A stretch of DNA of 14,370 nt from an uncultured Prevotella sp. (GTDB taxonomy: Bacteria > Bacteroidota > Bacteroidia > Bacteroidales > Bacteroidaceae), in assembly GCA_900542795.1 (NCBI GenBank), contig UQPD01000058.1:1-14370 (forward strand), read 5' to 3'. Below are positions 14,336 through 14,370 of this stretch, in pieces (the stretch's first letter is position 1; each line of letters opens with the position of its first letter). Both the position numbers and the translations under genes were made by a program. The notes beneath the pieces are model-generated. The model was not told the origin of the DNA. It saw only the letters and a program-made list of their open reading frames with translations, and ran no database searches.

Positions 14336-14370
14336 TTTCCGTATGCAACAACCTCAAACTACGCACGCCG

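Larger units (their letters stand above)
14085..14370. other. Non-coding 3' flank with repeats and hairpins
   Basis: No open frame with coding character is seen in this stretch on either strand. It contains the 22-bp tandem repeat at 14102-14145, a short hairpin TCACCCCattaGGGGTGA at 14257-14274, and the long hairpin at 14285-14335. The part between 14146 and 14256 is AT-rich with no feature I can support. The sequence runs off the window edge. Confidence 0.6.

Noticed and set aside
1..14370. tRNA, rRNA or insertion-sequence transposase genes
   Set aside because: No tRNA-like cloverleaf, rRNA segment or transposase-like protein was recognised in the intergenic regions or accepted genes.

Overview
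The window looks like chromosomal DNA from a member of the Bacteroidota, most probably Prevotella or a close relative. Evidence: AT-leaning composition; A-rich leaders with little Shine-Dalgarno signal; Bacteroidota-style lipoprotein signals; DUF1573, DUF4838 and CotH-kinase proteins; a CotH protein ending in the short YDLQGRKV...GVYIKGGKKVLF-type tail common on secreted Prevotella proteins; and an intergenic GCCCTG/CAGGGC palindrome family that I recall from this phylum. The genus is an inference. All genes I accept are on the + strand.

Layout: 1-453 is non-coding and holds two copies of a 39-bp unit built around a perfect CCTAGG-centred palindrome, a run of nine C and possible promoters. 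454-3093 encodes a membrane-anchored helical-repeat protein and, 6 bp later, a processive family 2 glycosyltransferase. 3094-3444 is a dense palindromic repeat island. 3445-8588 is a tightly packed block: a TPR plus outer-membrane beta-barrel exporter (split by a one-base frameshift at an A6 run), a DUF4838 glycosidase-like lipoprotein, a DUF1573 lipoprotein and a stand-alone response-regulator receiver. 8677-10131 is a secreted CotH-kinase protein, followed by a hairpin. 10386-14084 holds a seven-helix membrane histidine kinase, an unrecognised lipoprotein, and a soluble PAS histidine kinase with a four-cysteine motif. 14085-14370 is non-coding, with a tandem repeat and a very strong hairpin.

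Working model (inference): 454-8084 resembles a synthase-dependent exopolysaccharide system. The glycosyltransferase polymerises and translocates a glycan through the inner membrane, as PgaC or BcsA do. The helical-repeat membrane protein sits beside it. The TPR/barrel protein takes the roles of PgaA or BcsC. The DUF4838 lipoprotein would be the polymer-modifying enzyme, in the place PgaB or BcsZ hold elsewhere. No PilZ or GGDEF domain is present. Instead a bare receiver domain follows the operon and two histidine kinases lie downstream, so phosphotransfer rather than c-di-GMP may control it. Weakest points: the frameshift in the exporter, the unknown polymer, and the unproven kinase-receiver pairing.
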